Shown: piece by piece, positions 9,126-16,917 of the stretch
How positions within the stretch are numbered: the stretch's first letter is position 1
Layout: every line of letters starts with the position of its first letter
Source of the DNA: a bacterium
GTDB taxonomy: Bacteria; Zhuqueibacterota; Zhuqueibacteria; Thermofontimicrobiales; Thermofontimicrobiaceae
NCBI GenBank assembly: GCA_011046315.1
Contig: DSAU01000552.1
Location: forward strand, 1-20,892
Direction: 5' to 3'
Length of the DNA stretch: 20,892 nt
Translations under genes and position numbers: made by a program
Notes under the pieces: generated by a model
What the model was told of the DNA's origin: nothing
The model's database searches: none
The model's input: only the letters and a program-made list of their open reading frames with translations

Positions 9126-11654
9126 TCACTTAAAATCAAATTTTGTAGAAAATTCAAATCCCCAAAAGATTGAATTGTTGCGCGATTGATAGACTTTACG
9201 CCCCCAGGTTCCGGTATCCGGATAGTATTGCCGCCGCCATGGTACTTCGTAGATTCCCCGGTCATCGATAAAATTATTCACATAGAGAGATACTTCCGAA
9301 CCCCACCAGAGGGATTTGGACAGCCGGAAATTGAATACCCAATTGTTTGGATATTTTCTCAAATAATTTGCCCAGATCCCTTTTTCATAAGGGTTATTGC
9401 TTTTGAGTTGATACATCGGGATTTGCTGAGCGATCATTTGAAACCACAAACCAAGAGATTTGGCACGGTATTCGATGCGGTAATCGATCAACAGTTTTTT
9501 ATTCCAATTATCACGGGTATCCTGCCAGGTGGGATCGCGACTGTCAAGGATACCATCACCGTCAGTGTCGATTGGATCCGGGTTTGAATTATACGATAAA
9601 GTGTGTGATCCGGAACGGTTAAAGCGGTAGGTGGCGTTGACTGTCAATGCGATACCATTGATCGATCTGGTCATAAAAGTTGCTTCAAAACCGCGCTGCT
9701 GTTCCCAGCCAACGTTTTCATATAAGCTGTAGGTGGGGACCCAAAACGTATCAGGATTGGTTTCATAAAAAAACGGATAGGTTCTGGGATTGGGTTCATT
9801 GTCGCGCCACGAATAATAGCCCTCCAGCGTCAATGAGAACAGGTCGAACATCTTTTGATCCAATCCCAGCTTTAGCTCTTCAACGTAATAACCCTGTAGA
9901 TCAAAATTTGACTGATCGTATGAGTAATATTCCAATTTGTGAAGTTTAAACTCCTTTGGAGTAAAAATATAGTTCATGGATGGGATTTTTGCAGCCTTAC
10001 CATATCCGCCGCGAAACTGTGTCGAGGGAGACAGATAAATCATCCATCCGATGCGTGGCGAAAGGAACGAACCGTGCTGAGTTTTAACAAAATCTTCTGC
10101 CGTCCACAGTCCGGAAAGGTTTAGCCCTTTCGGCTTATACAAATCCCATCTCAGTCCCAGCACAATTGTAAATTCTTTCCCCAGTTTTCCGGTAAACCGA
10201 TCTTCCAAATACAACGCCGCCTGTGTCATGCCAGGAACTTCATCAAAGGAATAGGAACGCTTTGGCGAATCAGGCCCATAATAATGGTGGGTTGTATCAA
10301 TAAAAAGGCCGTCTCCGAAATTATTATCGTATTGGAATTCCACACCAGCCATAAACTCATGTACCACAGAAGACAAGATCATCTTGCGATTGGCTTCGAA
10401 TCTGCCGCCAATATTAAGCTCATCACCGATCATTTTGAGCGCGCCGATATAGGCGCGAGGATCAGCTTCCACCAGTTTTGACCTGAAGGTGTTCTTTCGT
10501 GTGTAGTGAAAGTAGAGATTGCTTTTATAGGTTTTAATGTTGCTGGGCGCATAATCTCCCCAGAAACCGGTGTTAATTGTGTAGCCACGGTTATAAGCCG
10601 AAGTCCGTCGAATGTCGGTGGGTTTTTCTTCATCGATCAATCGCGTGGCGAAAACCTTCCATTTCAATGGTAATTTTTCATTCAAAAATTTTCGCGACAG
10701 GATAAATGTTCCGTTAATACGATGGAATTCATCGCCTTCTTTCCGTAACTCCCGTTCACTGTAACCATAATTCAAATTAAAATTATAAACGGTATTCCCA
10801 TAGTTAAACCCCGTTCCGAAATTAGCCTCGGTAGTATTGGGATTGCTTTTCACTTTCAAACGCGGACTCCTGATGCCGGAAAAGGTGGTCACTTTAATAA
10901 TTCCCGAAGTCAAATCGCCGTATTTAGCCGACGGCACCCCACGGATAACCTCTACGGATTCTATATTATCAGCCGGGATCAACCGGAGATCGATTCCCAA
11001 GCCGGCGCTGCTGGCTACGGTTCCTCCGGCGGACATCTGCATGTTGGCGTTGTTTGAAAACGGAGCTTCGTCAAGAATAATTTTGGTTCCGAAAGTCCCC
11101 AGCCGGTCGGTCGATGAGCCGCGAACATTGGCAAAAATGGCTTTGTCCAATCCCAATCGATTCGATTTTTCCAAACCGGGAATCATTTCCAAAACATCGC
11201 CCAGACTGGATGCCTGAAGATTTTCGATTTCACCAGATGAAATTCTCGTGGTCGCAGTGTATTCTTTGGGCAACAGATCCCGCTCCGCCTCCACCTTTAT
11301 TCCTCCGATTTCAAAAACATCGCTTGCCGCAATAGAGTGCGGATAGTAAATCGTGATGGTCGTATCCCCATCAGCAGGCATCTGCACCGGAACAATATAC
11401 CTCGGATATGTTGGCAGAATACATTCCAACAGATATCGCTGACGACCCAAATCGCGGAATTCGAAATGCCCATTTCGATCTGAGAATACAACCCGCTCCA
11501 ATTTTTGAAGCTTGATCATAGTCCCGGGCAACGGCTCCAGACTTTCCATATCCAGCACCTGTCCCTTGAGCCTTGTCGTTGTTTGAGAGTAAATAGAAGT
11601 AGTTAGAGAAATATTAACCAGTAGAATCAGCAACGAAATAAAAGTACGAGCCAT
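9126..11654 (-). CDS. TonB-dependent outer-membrane receptor of cassette A
   Basis: The 842-residue protein starts with a signal peptide (ISLLILLVNISLTTSIYSQ). Residues 26-105 form a carboxypeptidase-regulatory-like domain (LKGQVLDMESLEPLPGTMIKL). A possible TonB box follows (IGGIKVEAE, about 116-124), then the plug (about 130-255) with DVLEMIPGL, VRGSS, ILDEAP, SNNANMQ at 200-206 and the plug-end signature ESVEVIRGVPSAKYGD...GIIKVTT. The remainder is a 22-strand-type barrel. It should import a ligand across the outer membrane using TonB-ExbBD energy, which is encoded elsewhere. No SusD partner is present; the DUF4876 gene starts 61 bp downstream instead. Residues 696-707 (DTDGDGILDSRD) form a calcium-type loop, probably extracellular. 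The ATG has GGAG only 2 nt upstream, an unusually short spacing. A promoter is visible at 11746-11773. Paralogue of 16918-19569. Confidence 0.95.
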   Translation of the reverse strand: MARTFISLLILLVNISLTTSIYSQTTTRLKGQVLDMESLEPLPGTMIKLQKLERVVFSDRNGHFEFRDLGRQRYLLECILPTYPRYIVPVQMPADGDTTITIYYPHSIAASDVFEIGGIKVEAERDLLPKEYTATTRISSGEIENLQASSLGDVLEMIPGLEKSNRLGLDKAIFANVRGSSTDRLGTFGTKIILDEAPFSNNANMQMSAGGTVASSAGLGIDLRLIPADNIESVEVIRGVPSAKYGDLTSGIIKVTTFSGIRSPRLKVKSNPNTTEANFGTGFNYGNTVYNFNLNYGYSERELRKEGDEFHRINGTFILSRKFLNEKLPLKWKVFATRLIDEEKPTDIRRTSAYNRGYTINTGFWGDYAPSNIKTYKSNLYFHYTRKNTFRSKLVEADPRAYIGALKMIGDELNIGGRFEANRKMILSSVVHEFMAGVEFQYDNNFGDGLFIDTTHHYYGPDSPKRSYSFDEVPGMTQAALYLEDRFTGKLGKEFTIVLGLRWDLYKPKGLNLSGLWTAEDFVKTQHGSFLSPRIGWMIYLSPSTQFRGGYGKAAKIPSMNYIFTPKEFKLHKLEYYSYDQSNFDLQGYYVEELKLGLDQKMFDLFSLTLEGYYSWRDNEPNPRTYPFFYETNPDTFWVPTYSLYENVGWEQQRGFEATFMTRSINGIALTVNATYRFNRSGSHTLSYNSNPDPIDTDGDGILDSRDPTWQDTRDNWNKKLLIDYRIEYRAKSLGLWFQMIAQQIPMYQLKSNNPYEKGIWANYLRKYPNNWVFNFRLSKSLWWGSEVSLYVNNFIDDRGIYEVPWRRQYYPDTGTWGRKVYQSRNNSIFWGFEFSTKFDFK
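9543..9569 (-). other. Putative calcium-binding loop in the TonB-dependent receptor of cassette A
   Basis: Encodes DTDGDGILD (residues 696-704), followed by SRDP: the DxDxDGxxDxxD spacing of thrombospondin type 3 and EF-hand-like loops. It sits between two predicted barrel strands (ALTVNATYRF before, KLLIDYRIEY after), consistent with an extracellular loop. The cassette B receptor has no such motif there. Confidence 0.55.
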
Positions 11655-11745
11655 CTCTCCGTCTTAATTTACATTAATTTTTTAAAAAATTTTTGAGGAA
11701 TAATTGAAGATGATAACAATGCATTATTGGTATATATTATTAATA

Positions 11746-11773
11746 AATGTAATATTTAATTCGATAAAGTCAA
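11746..11773 (-). promoter_or_regulatory. Sigma-70-type promoter of cassette A
   Basis: Minus-strand TTGACT (11773-11768), a 16-nt spacer, then TACATT (11751-11746), about 92 nt before the receptor's ATG. An A8 tract directly upstream of the -35 could act as an UP element. The cassette B promoter uses the same TTGACT hexamer. Confidence 0.55.
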
Positions 11774-11775
11774 GC

Positions 11776-11799
11776 TTTTTTTTAGAATATTAAAAAAAA
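11776..11799 (-). terminator. A/T-only inverted repeat after the caspase-fold protease gene (weak terminator candidate)
   Basis: A T8A run (11776-11784) mirrors TA8 (11791-11799) around a 6-nt loop, 20-45 nt past the stop of the protease gene at 11820. With only A-T pairs it is a weak terminator. The same A-tract sits against the -35 of the cassette A promoter, so it may instead matter as curved or UP-element DNA. Confidence 0.3.
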
Positions 11800-11819
11800 A
11801 CATTCTACCACCTTTCCTA

Positions 11820-14039
11820 TCAGGGCGTTAGCGGATTGTTTGCTCCGGCAAGTAACCGCTGTTTCGTCTTCTCCGCTTCAGTATAAACAGTTTTGCTGTA
11901 TCCTTTTCGTTTCGCTAATTGAGCGCATGTTGTAATTATCTGCTCTCGCTTTTTCGAATATGAAAACCAGCCCAGCGCCTCAATTAGAGCAACCCTGATA
12001 TCGTCTCCAATTTCAGAGCTCATGACAATGTCAAGCAGTGTATCGACAGCTGCATGATAGCGAAAATTGCGGAAATAGCGAACTGCTGCGATCCTTTTTT
12101 TGACCGACAAAGAATCGTTTAATATATTTGGGATGAGCTCCTGCTTTGCCCATTCCGCCTTTGAATAAGCATAGTTGGACAAAATTTCTTGAATCATGTC
12201 AACACTTATTACAGAGCTTAATTCAGAGGATATGGCTTCGACATGCTGGCTCTGAATCTCAATTTTTGAAAGCGCTGTCCTGGCATTAAAAACCACCCGG
12301 CGGGACGGATCCGATGCAATCGAAAGTATCAGCGGAGCGATGAATTGAGATTCTCCCACATCACCCATCAGCGTGACGGTTTTTCTTCTGATAAATTCAT
12401 AAGGATCGTGAATTGATTTCAGCAGTAGTGTTTCGAACGCGGCTGAACGCTGCCGGGCAATTGCTTTGAATGCCTGAGTCCGAACGATAAATGATGGATC
12501 TGTTTCATAAATTTGAATCAGTTGCTCTTCAAAGTTTTTGCTATGAGTTTTTGCCAATTGATGAACAGCAAGATTGCGCAACGGAACATGCACACTGCAC
12601 AATAAATCCTGGCATTCAGCCAGTCGCTCTTCATTTATACTCAGCAAAATGTTTGCATATTCGGAAAAATCATTTTGATAACAAGTGGTTGGATCCCCGA
12701 TAATGTGTGATTCCAAATTAGTGTTCAGTCGGTGAATTTGCCCCAAACGCAGACCAAATCCCAACAATCCGAGAAATTCATTGGCCCAAATATCCTGTAT
12801 TACATTGACGCTGTTGGCGATGGCTGCGACGGTACTACCGCTTCCAAAAACATATTCGCCAGCAATGTAGCGAGATTGAAAAAACGCGCCGTTGAAGCAT
12901 TCATCAAAAATAATCAGCGACGCTTGCGGTGCGATTTTCCTTACATCCTCGGCGTAAATATCCATTTTAGAAGCAAATAAAGAGTCTTGCCGCATCACTG
13001 CCTCGTCAAAAGCGTTATCGAACCAGTTTAGCGGAACTCCATAACGCTCCATGTAATCGAGCTTAACTTCGGCGATTGGGTTATTTTTTCTTTTGGCCGC
13101 CCGCAATTTATTTCTGATAAATAATTTAACCGCTTCAATTTGCGATGCAATCGTCACCGTCGGTGGGTTGCCCAGAATGTACTGGGCGTCCACCCCGCCA
13201 TGAGCATGAAAAACAACCAGATCAAGAAATTCGGTTTGCAGTTCGTTCAGCAACCGCATTTTCAAGTCGGCGTCAGTCGAATGATAAAAAGTTTTCAGTG
13301 AACGGCCATGACTGAACAATTGTGGAAATTGTTCCCGCAAACCCAATATTTCACCGGCCCAGGCATTGAGAGATTCCGAGTGGTAGCCATGGCCTGTGAA
13401 AAATAATGCGTGCGATAATCGCTGCTGGTGTTGCTTGAAGTCAATGACTTTGTTCAAATACTGGCGGATCAAATTATAACGGGTCGAATCATTAACCGGC
13501 GGCAACATCCTGGCGCTGTAAATCTCTTTATCAATAGTCTGTGCTGATTGAGCATTCAATGAATAATAAAACAACAGCGGGTTTTCCTCATCCTGTTTTA
13601 AAAAAGTGAACTTCAGATCAAAGTCCTCATAGAAGCGATCCGAAGGCACCGACGTCTTTTGCCATGAATAGCTTCCTTGTTGATCGATCTTAAAGGCTGA
13701 GCTGAGATGCTGAGCATCGCGGATCATTGGGATCGGAATATCACCGATGAATACTACGCCTTCCAGTCGTCCATCCTGCTTCCGCAGACGAATAATCTGC
13801 TCACGAATTTCCGTGGGATTCTTCCAGCTATGAATTAATAAATAAGTTGAGAGCTGATCTTGTTCTAAGGCAGCTTGATAGGCTCTAATTTCAGCAGATA
13901 CTTTTTGATAGGTTTTATCGTCGATAATAACTGCAAACGCAGCATCGTGTTTACTGGTTGGTTGTTGTATTTGAACGCCAGCAAATATCGTATTGACGCA
14001 ACTCACAATAAGCAGCAGGTGAACTAAATGTCTTTTCAC
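11820..14039 (-). CDS. Exported caspase-fold (gingipain/C25-like, clan CD) cysteine protease with C-terminal HEAT-like repeats
   Basis: A 739-residue protein with a signal peptide (LVHLLLIVSCVNTIFA, residues 5-20) and a GTG start preceded by AAGGGA about 10 nt upstream. Residues 30-455 follow the clan CD scheme: VVFIGDIPIPMI at 95-106 recalls the gingipain N-terminal subdomain, the catalytic His is in LVVFHAHGG (H280 before the glycines), and the catalytic Cys is in SLIIFDECFNG (C381). VAAIANSVNV and SHIIGDPTTCY then resemble the end of C25 domains. Residues 480-735 are helical repeats of the HEAT type, e.g. DPSFIVRTQAFKAIAR, DPYEFIRRKTVTLMGD and DPSRRVVFNARTALSK. No T9SS tail is visible, so it is likely periplasmic or exported by another route. 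It follows the cassette B barrel by 169 bp, with no clear terminator between. It may process the ligand or partners of cassette B. No substrate can be read from the sequence. Confidence 0.85.
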   Translation of the reverse strand: MKRHLVHLLLIVSCVNTIFAGVQIQQPTSKHDAAFAVIIDDKTYQKVSAEIRAYQAALEQDQLSTYLLIHSWKNPTEIREQIIRLRKQDGRLEGVVFIGDIPIPMIRDAQHLSSAFKIDQQGSYSWQKTSVPSDRFYEDFDLKFTFLKQDEENPLLFYYSLNAQSAQTIDKEIYSARMLPPVNDSTRYNLIRQYLNKVIDFKQHQQRLSHALFFTGHGYHSESLNAWAGEILGLREQFPQLFSHGRSLKTFYHSTDADLKMRLLNELQTEFLDLVVFHAHGGVDAQYILGNPPTVTIASQIEAVKLFIRNKLRAAKRKNNPIAEVKLDYMERYGVPLNWFDNAFDEAVMRQDSLFASKMDIYAEDVRKIAPQASLIIFDECFNGAFFQSRYIAGEYVFGSGSTVAAIANSVNVIQDIWANEFLGLLGFGLRLGQIHRLNTNLESHIIGDPTTCYQNDFSEYANILLSINEERLAECQDLLCSVHVPLRNLAVHQLAKTHSKNFEEQLIQIYETDPSFIVRTQAFKAIARQRSAAFETLLLKSIHDPYEFIRRKTVTLMGDVGESQFIAPLILSIASDPSRRVVFNARTALSKIEIQSQHVEAISSELSSVISVDMIQEILSNYAYSKAEWAKQELIPNILNDSLSVKKRIAAVRYFRNFRYHAAVDTLLDIVMSSEIGDDIRVALIEALGWFSYSKKREQIITTCAQLAKRKGYSKTVYTEAEKTKQRLLAGANNPLTP

Positions 14040-14208
14040 TTGTTTTTTTCCCTTCGATCTAATTTTAGTTCAAATTGTGATATTCATTCTTTCGATTATT
14101 CAAAAAAAGAAATTTTACAACCTTATCTCTGGGTAATCAATGAAGCGTCAACAACACTTCAGTTGCTTGATACGTTCAGTCTTTGCAGCGAATAATCGTG
14201 ATTGTCCA

Positions 14209-15714
14209 CTAATATGCTTTTACCCAAATCTCCAGTTTCAGAAAAAGCTCACTCCGGGTTTTTCGGTCGAACAATTGCGAACCTCCTGGTGTGATGCGCC
14301 GATACTCGGCAATTAAATTCACTAAGCCAAAGTCCCTAAAAAAAATGCGCCACGCCATATCCACAGTTATTTCCCTAAACTGGGTTAAATAATAATCGAT
14401 ATCGGTTTGCCGGTATTGAACATCCGGCTTGAGTTGACCGGCAACACCGCTGCTGTTTACATTGGCGTAGCCCGCGAAAATCGATGTCCCTAACGCCGGT
14501 CGGATTTGATAATTGGTTCCGGTTCGCAACGACCACCTTTGCTGCTCGGCTGACCAGTCAAGCGCGCTGAAATAATCTGAGTATTCGATTTTTGACACGC
14601 CAAATCCGGTGCTGATCAGCAACTGAAGTTCTGAATTGAGGTGAAGTTCTGCTTGAGTCGCGATTGCCTGTTGCGGAAGCTTGACATCAGACATCACAGT
14701 ATTATAATTCGGATGCCTCGCCCACATTGCCTGCGAGCCATAATGATAATGCAGCCGCCAAAACACCCCCTCGCCAATTGACCAGACTGATTTTAAACCG
14801 CCGGAAATTAAATGATTTTGCCAGTACCCTTCTTCGCGTGGATCGATGGCATTATCCTGGATGTTTATCTGCTGAATACCATTTTCAAAATAAGTTTGAA
14901 CAAAAGATTTCTCCGCCCATTTGTAGCGGACCGAGCCCGCAAAGCGATAATCATCAAAATAACCATAGCGGGTTTCGACCTTTTTGTTTAACAATAGCGG
15001 CAAATCATATCCCCTGAACTTAACCAATGTAACTTCCTGGTAGGCAGATGTTTTATCCTCGCGGTAGTATATCTCCTCATTATTGTCGGACACACTGGTG
15101 ATCATCTCCAAGGATAATTTTTTTGAGAGTTTATATCCGGCTCCAATAGTAAAATGAATATCACGATGTTTTGAGGTCGGTTTCGGCGAGACCTCCTTTA
15201 AGCCTTCATCCACCTGATAATCAAGTGAAACCCCGAGGCTGAGCTTTTCAAACAAATGACAATATTCAGCTTTGATCAATATCGCATTAAAATGAGTCGC
15301 ACCGGATGTGGCATCGCCGAGCAAAAAAGGCATGCCAAAATGCAGGTCCCTGGTCGCAAGCCAATCCCATTCGTCACGGACTAATTTTTGAAATCCAAAT
15401 CGACCCTTAAAGATTTGATGCGCATTGATCTGTTTTTTTCCGGAAACACTCTGTCGATACAAACTGGTACGGCCAGGCTGAACAAACGGTTTAAAGCCGC
15501 CTTCTGAATTATTCACAACTGATCGCAGACAAAGCACTTCAGGTTCCGGATCCTGGATCAGCAATGCCGGGTTGTAAAATAATTCATAAGGGGAATCGCC
15601 TTGCATACGATTGAACAGCATTTTGGAATCAATTACTGGTCGGTCAATTTGTTGAGATTTGAGCTCACAAAACGGCGAAAGCAGAACCAATAACAGAATA
15701 AAAATTATTCTCAT
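14209..15714 (-). CDS. Outer-membrane beta-barrel protein of cassette B (DUF6850-like)
   Basis: 501 residues with a signal peptide (IIFILLLVLLSPFCELKSQ, residues 3-21). After YELFYNPALL comes a long run of alternating strands with aromatic girdles, ending in LFLKLEIWVKAY; a terminal aromatic residue is typical of BAM-assembled barrels. The segment GLKEVSPKPTSKHRDIHF at 171-188 and WARHPNYNTV at 331-340 are shared in form with the barrel of cassette A. I associate the pattern with DUF6850 barrels, which from memory sit beside DUF4876 genes; the exact role is not known to me. It begins 36 bp after the DUF4876 gene and should be cotranscribed with it. No Shine-Dalgarno sequence precedes the ATG (GGATTTTTCTG), as often in FCB bacteria. 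It could be an accessory pore or a surface display barrel for the DUF4876 protein. Confidence 0.83.
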   Translation of the reverse strand: MRIIFILLLVLLSPFCELKSQQIDRPVIDSKMLFNRMQGDSPYELFYNPALLIQDPEPEVLCLRSVVNNSEGGFKPFVQPGRTSLYRQSVSGKKQINAHQIFKGRFGFQKLVRDEWDWLATRDLHFGMPFLLGDATSGATHFNAILIKAEYCHLFEKLSLGVSLDYQVDEGLKEVSPKPTSKHRDIHFTIGAGYKLSKKLSLEMITSVSDNNEEIYYREDKTSAYQEVTLVKFRGYDLPLLLNKKVETRYGYFDDYRFAGSVRYKWAEKSFVQTYFENGIQQINIQDNAIDPREEGYWQNHLISGGLKSVWSIGEGVFWRLHYHYGSQAMWARHPNYNTVMSDVKLPQQAIATQAELHLNSELQLLISTGFGVSKIEYSDYFSALDWSAEQQRWSLRTGTNYQIRPALGTSIFAGYANVNSSGVAGQLKPDVQYRQTDIDYYLTQFREITVDMAWRIFFRDFGLVNLIAEYRRITPGGSQLFDRKTRSELFLKLEIWVKAY

Positions 15715-15750
15715 CAGAAAAATCCATTGCTGGGTGTTGTTTGTTTCTGT

Positions 15751-16917
15751 TTACTGACTATGATGAAATTGGGGCGTCGGTGCATCGATCACGATAAAAT
15801 CCAACGAAGAATTATTATCGTCTTTCAAGATCAACTTGTCGGTTTTTAACAGCGCAATTCGCTCCATCGATTTCCCGGTGTAAAATTCAATCCCACCAGT
15901 AGCGCCGGCGTCAATCGATTCATGCAATTTTTTATCACGTAAATTTGCTGGATCACTCAGATACTCCACACCGTCGATGATTTTATCATAAGGGATCAAC
16001 AAATGTTCATCCCGATATTCCAGAGAATCAGGATTCACCCGGGCGATAATCAGCGCGTCCTTCTCCCCTCCGATGAGCCAATCGTATCCGTAAACCTGCA
16101 GAATCAATTGCATATTTGGAATGTTGGGATTGTCAATGTCTGGTGATTCCGGTTTATAAAATTCGAATCGCACCATTGATAGATCAACACTATGGGGCGC
16201 ATTAATAGTGTGATCAATGGCGTCTTCCGCCATCACGGCAAATTCACCGGGCGCCAGCGGATGGTCGCGACCGGTGCCTGGAACCATCCACACATTTTTT
16301 GAATAAACATAATCCGCATCGCGGGGGTAAGCTTTGCTCACAAGCGCCACCAGCAGGCTATCCAGATAAATTGTGGAATCAGATTGATTGTACAATTCAA
16401 CATATTTGTCGTGATAATAAAGCCCGGCTTCCGGCGGACCGCAGGCATAAATTTCGCTGATGACTAACTGCTCACCGAGTGAAACGATATTCATGGTTAC
16501 GACAATCGTGGAATCAACATCAGCTCGAAGAGTGATCATTTTACAATCACGATTTTGGAGCTCAATGTTTGATGTTGCCACGCCGGAGATCAACTCCATT
16601 TCCTCCGGCGTCAAGCCTCGTTTGGCAGTCACAAAATAGTCATCCGACACCATGTTTTCGACGATGACAACACCATTGGAATCTGATTTAAAGTCAAAAT
16701 CCAATCCCAGCGATTTGGATTTCAGTGAAACAGCAGCGTCAAAAACACCGCTGCGACCGGTTAGCTTTTCCATGTAACCGGATTGATCCTCAAGATAAAT
16801 TTGAAATTTACCAACTCGCTCCAACGCGTCCGGTTTTTGCGGCAGATCAACTATTTTATCGCAACAAAAAACAATCAGCATCCATAGCATTGACAGAAAA
16901 ATTTTTCCTCTGTGCAT
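15751..16917 (-). CDS. DUF4876-like surface protein of cassette B
   Basis: 388 residues. The ATG at 16917 directly abuts the receptor's stop (TAAATG), and GGGAG inside the receptor's last codons lies 8 nt upstream, so the two are probably translationally coupled. The signal sequence (KIFLSMLWMLIVF) runs into C18-C19; a lipoprotein is likely although neither cysteine has a classical lipobox. Residues 35-140 resemble a carboxypeptidase-regulatory-like domain (DAAVSLKSKSLGLDF, then DSNGVVIVENM). The DUF4876 part has VISEIYACGPP, YYHDKYVELYN, IYLDSLLV, DHPLAPGEFAVMAEDAIDHT, KIIDGVEYLSD, GKSMERI and NNSSLDF...APTP, nearly all matched in the cassette A protein. It lacks the aspartate-rich loop of that paralogue. 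Probably exposed at the outer face with the receptor; ligand unknown. Confidence 0.85.
   Translation of the reverse strand: MHRGKIFLSMLWMLIVFCCDKIVDLPQKPDALERVGKFQIYLEDQSGYMEKLTGRSGVFDAAVSLKSKSLGLDFDFKSDSNGVVIVENMVSDDYFVTAKRGLTPEEMELISGVATSNIELQNRDCKMITLRADVDSTIVVTMNIVSLGEQLVISEIYACGPPEAGLYYHDKYVELYNQSDSTIYLDSLLVALVSKAYPRDADYVYSKNVWMVPGTGRDHPLAPGEFAVMAEDAIDHTINAPHSVDLSMVRFEFYKPESPDIDNPNIPNMQLILQVYGYDWLIGGEKDALIIARVNPDSLEYRDEHLLIPYDKIIDGVEYLSDPANLRDKKLHESIDAGATGGIEFYTGKSMERIALLKTDKLILKDDNNSSLDFIVIDAPTPQFHHSQ

Noticed and set aside
9065..9265. Upstream extension of the DUF4876 frame of cassette A, overlapping the receptor gene by about 140 bp
   Set aside because: The extension is out of frame with the receptor, has no signal peptide or homology to the paralogue, and the internal ATG at 9064 has AAGGAG and a signal sequence.
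10837..11217. Plus-strand frame of 126 codons, and a similar 133-codon one at 9186-9587
   Set aside because: Both lie antisense inside the receptor gene, whose product is recognisable throughout; they have no motif or ribosome-binding site.
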